DNA of 21,318 nt from Oppiella nova (taxonomy: Eukaryota > Arthropoda > Arachnida > Sarcoptiformes > Oppiidae): contig CAJPVJ010000540.1 in assembly GCA_905397405.1 (NCBI GenBank), positions 2,152 to 23,469 of the forward strand, written 5' to 3'. The notes beneath the pieces are model-generated. The model saw only the letters and a program-made list of their open reading frames with translations. It did not search any database and was not told the origin of the DNA. This document shows, in pieces, positions 19,674 through 21,318 of this stretch. Each line of letters opens with the position of its first letter. Positions within the stretch are counted from its first letter, which is position 1. Made by a program: the position numbers and the translations under genes.

Positions 19674-21193
19674 CTCTTCATAACCAGTAATTTAAGCTCT
19701 CATTCGTTCGGTTGGAAAGTAAACCAAATTATAACTCATTCTCTAATGTCATTCAAAAAGCCAAAAGAGTTCCACTTTTTACGAGAAAAAAATCTTTCCA
19801 AATCATAGCTTTAGTCACGAATTGCAGGGACTTTCAGAGAGTTTTGACTTTTACTTAATTGGAGTTCATTTTCGCAGACAATATAATTATATGAATTCCT
19901 CAGCAATTCAGTGACAAATGTCTTTGTCATTGATATGGAAAACATTTTTCGCTACACAATCATACATATTACGGACACACATATTAATACAGATTAAAAA
20001 CATTGAATTTGTTTGAGTAAGACAAAACAATTATACATTAAATGGTGTTTTCTCACATTTAATGTGATTAAATGTATAATTCTGTAATTTTTACTGTAAT
20101 TAAGAATACATTATAAATCAAACATTAATTTATTTGTTGACCCCTTTATTATGGAAAACGACTTACGATGAGTGACTGAATAAACATTTTTCCATAAAAT
20201 AATTTAAATATATTTTAATTAATCGTAAAAAATTTGGCGTTTTTACAGTGAAACAACTTTTTGCTTAATAAAAATAATTTTTGAGTAATGTTTGCAAACA
20301 TGCCCCTTTATTCACTTTTTAAATTAATTTTAAACCCCTATTAATCACAAAATTACTGTATATTTTATATCGAAATAAAAAATTCCTAAACCGGCAAAAA
20401 ATTGAGGAATAAAATAAAATGCTAAAAATTCAGATCATTTTTTACAATAAGATATAAATCAAAAATTTTATTAGTTGTGGAGAAATAATTAAAGCGAGAA
20501 AATAGTGTATCAAATAAAATAGGTTAACAAACATGAGGTATAGGCTATCGGTGTAGGGGAAGGCATACATGAGAATCGGTATATAAAATATTAAACATAT
20601 TGTTAACTTACTTCACAAACACTAAAATTTCACCTTTGATAAAAGTTTCTCATCAAGTATTTTGACAAAAAGTTTGCTTTAATAATAATTGAAAGATAAA
20701 TTTATGATGGCTTTTTTTAGATTTGGTTTTTATTATAAGTATATGATTTGGGACTTGAATTCACACACGAATAGTACATAAAAAGTTTGCTTTCTTATAT
20801 TTCATGCTATAATTAATAGTAATTTTCTTTTGAATCTAATCGGAAATTAAACTTCAAAACTAATTTCCAAATTAATAAAAAACATTTTTAAAGAAATTCA
20901 TTAATTCATTTGAATGAAAATGATTTGTATCTATAAACGAAAACATAATTACCAAATATATGTATGAATAATAATAATAAACATTAATTTTGCTCCAATT
21001 CTCAAAAATTAAATATTGATTTATAAAGAGTATATAAATATATAAACCAATTAAGTCTAATAGATAAGGAGGTAAGGGAGGTAATGTTATACTAATTTTA
21101 AATATTTATATCTCCCCATAATACTTTCTATAAATATTAAATAATTAAATTTATTCTTAGAGCTAATTTAAGCAAAAAAATATTTTTCATTTA
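19674..21193. other. AT-rich stretch, no gene recognised
   Basis: No coding-like frame is visible. The stretch has a dyad-symmetric element at 20029-20081 and a short G-containing direct repeat (GGAGGTAAGGGAGGTAA) at 21068-21084. Confidence 0.45.
20029..20081. repeat. nested inverted repeat
   Basis: Arm 20029-20043 (AATTATACATTAAAT) pairs with 20067-20081 at 14 of 15 positions. Directly inside the right arm lies a second, odd palindrome CACATTTAATGTG (20054-20066). Hairpin or cruciform formation is possible; function is unknown. Confidence 0.55.
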
Positions 21194-21318
21194 TACATAC
21201 AATTAATAGCATAGATTTGATTACATGATAGTTAAGGGAATAAATATTAGAAATTAATAATTATTTTATATAATAGTGATTAAAAATTTAACCGAAAAAC
21301 CATTTATAAAAAATCCGA
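21194..21318 (-). repeat. inverted repeat, right copy, reaching the window end
   Basis: These 125 nt are the reverse complement of 14752-14878, with two one-base homopolymer length differences and no substitution. The similarity starts sharply at 21194 and runs to the last base of the window, so the true right border of the repeat is not seen. The window may end here because an assembly could not pass the repeat. Confidence 0.95.

Noticed and set aside
1-21318. Prokaryotic, viral or mobile-element gene content, CRISPR arrays, rRNA or tRNA genes
   Set aside because: None is visible. The only convincing coding sequences are two spliced animal-type genes, and no transposase, reverse transcriptase or integrase motif appears in any frame.

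Overview
This is a eukaryotic, very AT-rich window, roughly three quarters A+T outside the exons by eye. Two short stretches of exons with clearly higher GC stand out. The genes have spliceosomal introns, metazoan protein families (a four-transmembrane LHFPL protein and a mitochondrial family III CoA-transferase), TATA-box promoter candidates and AATAAA-type poly(A) signals. The most likely source is an animal, and arthropod or mite-like ecdysozoan DNA fits the base composition and the LHFPL tail. The species cannot be fixed from the sequence. The right end of the window looks like the end of an assembled contig rather than an arbitrary cut, because it stops inside a repeat.

Layout. Positions 1-160 hold a GC-raised edge that I cannot assign. 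Positions 161-2159 are AT-rich and include candidate poly(A) signals for the first gene. Positions 2160-9060 on the minus strand encode a complete LHFPL3/4/5-type tetraspan protein of 287 residues in three coding exons (9060-8628, 2858-2613, 2344-2160), with a 5.77 kb first intron and a 268 nt second intron. Positions 9061-15361 are the divergent intergenic region. It carries a TATA-box candidate for each gene, a (CT)14 microsatellite, dyad-symmetric elements and one copy of an inverted repeat. Positions 15362-17139 on the plus strand encode a complete SUGCT-type succinyl-CoA:glutarate CoA-transferase of 420 residues in two exons (15362-15610 and 16126-17139). Its single intron appears to be a non-canonical GC-AG intron. 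Positions 17140-21318 have poly(A) signals, a possible G-quadruplex tract, an unrecognised 54-codon ORF, and at the very end an inverted second copy of the 14752-14878 repeat.

The two genes lie head to head about 6.3 kb apart (start codon to start codon). Nothing suggests that they work together: one is a plasma-membrane synaptic or sensory accessory protein, the other a mitochondrial enzyme of lysine/tryptophan breakdown. I see no rRNA, tRNA, CRISPR array, transposase, viral gene or toxin gene. I do not see a new biological system here. The observations most worth checking are the GC-AG intron and the nearly identical inverted repeat that ends at the window edge.
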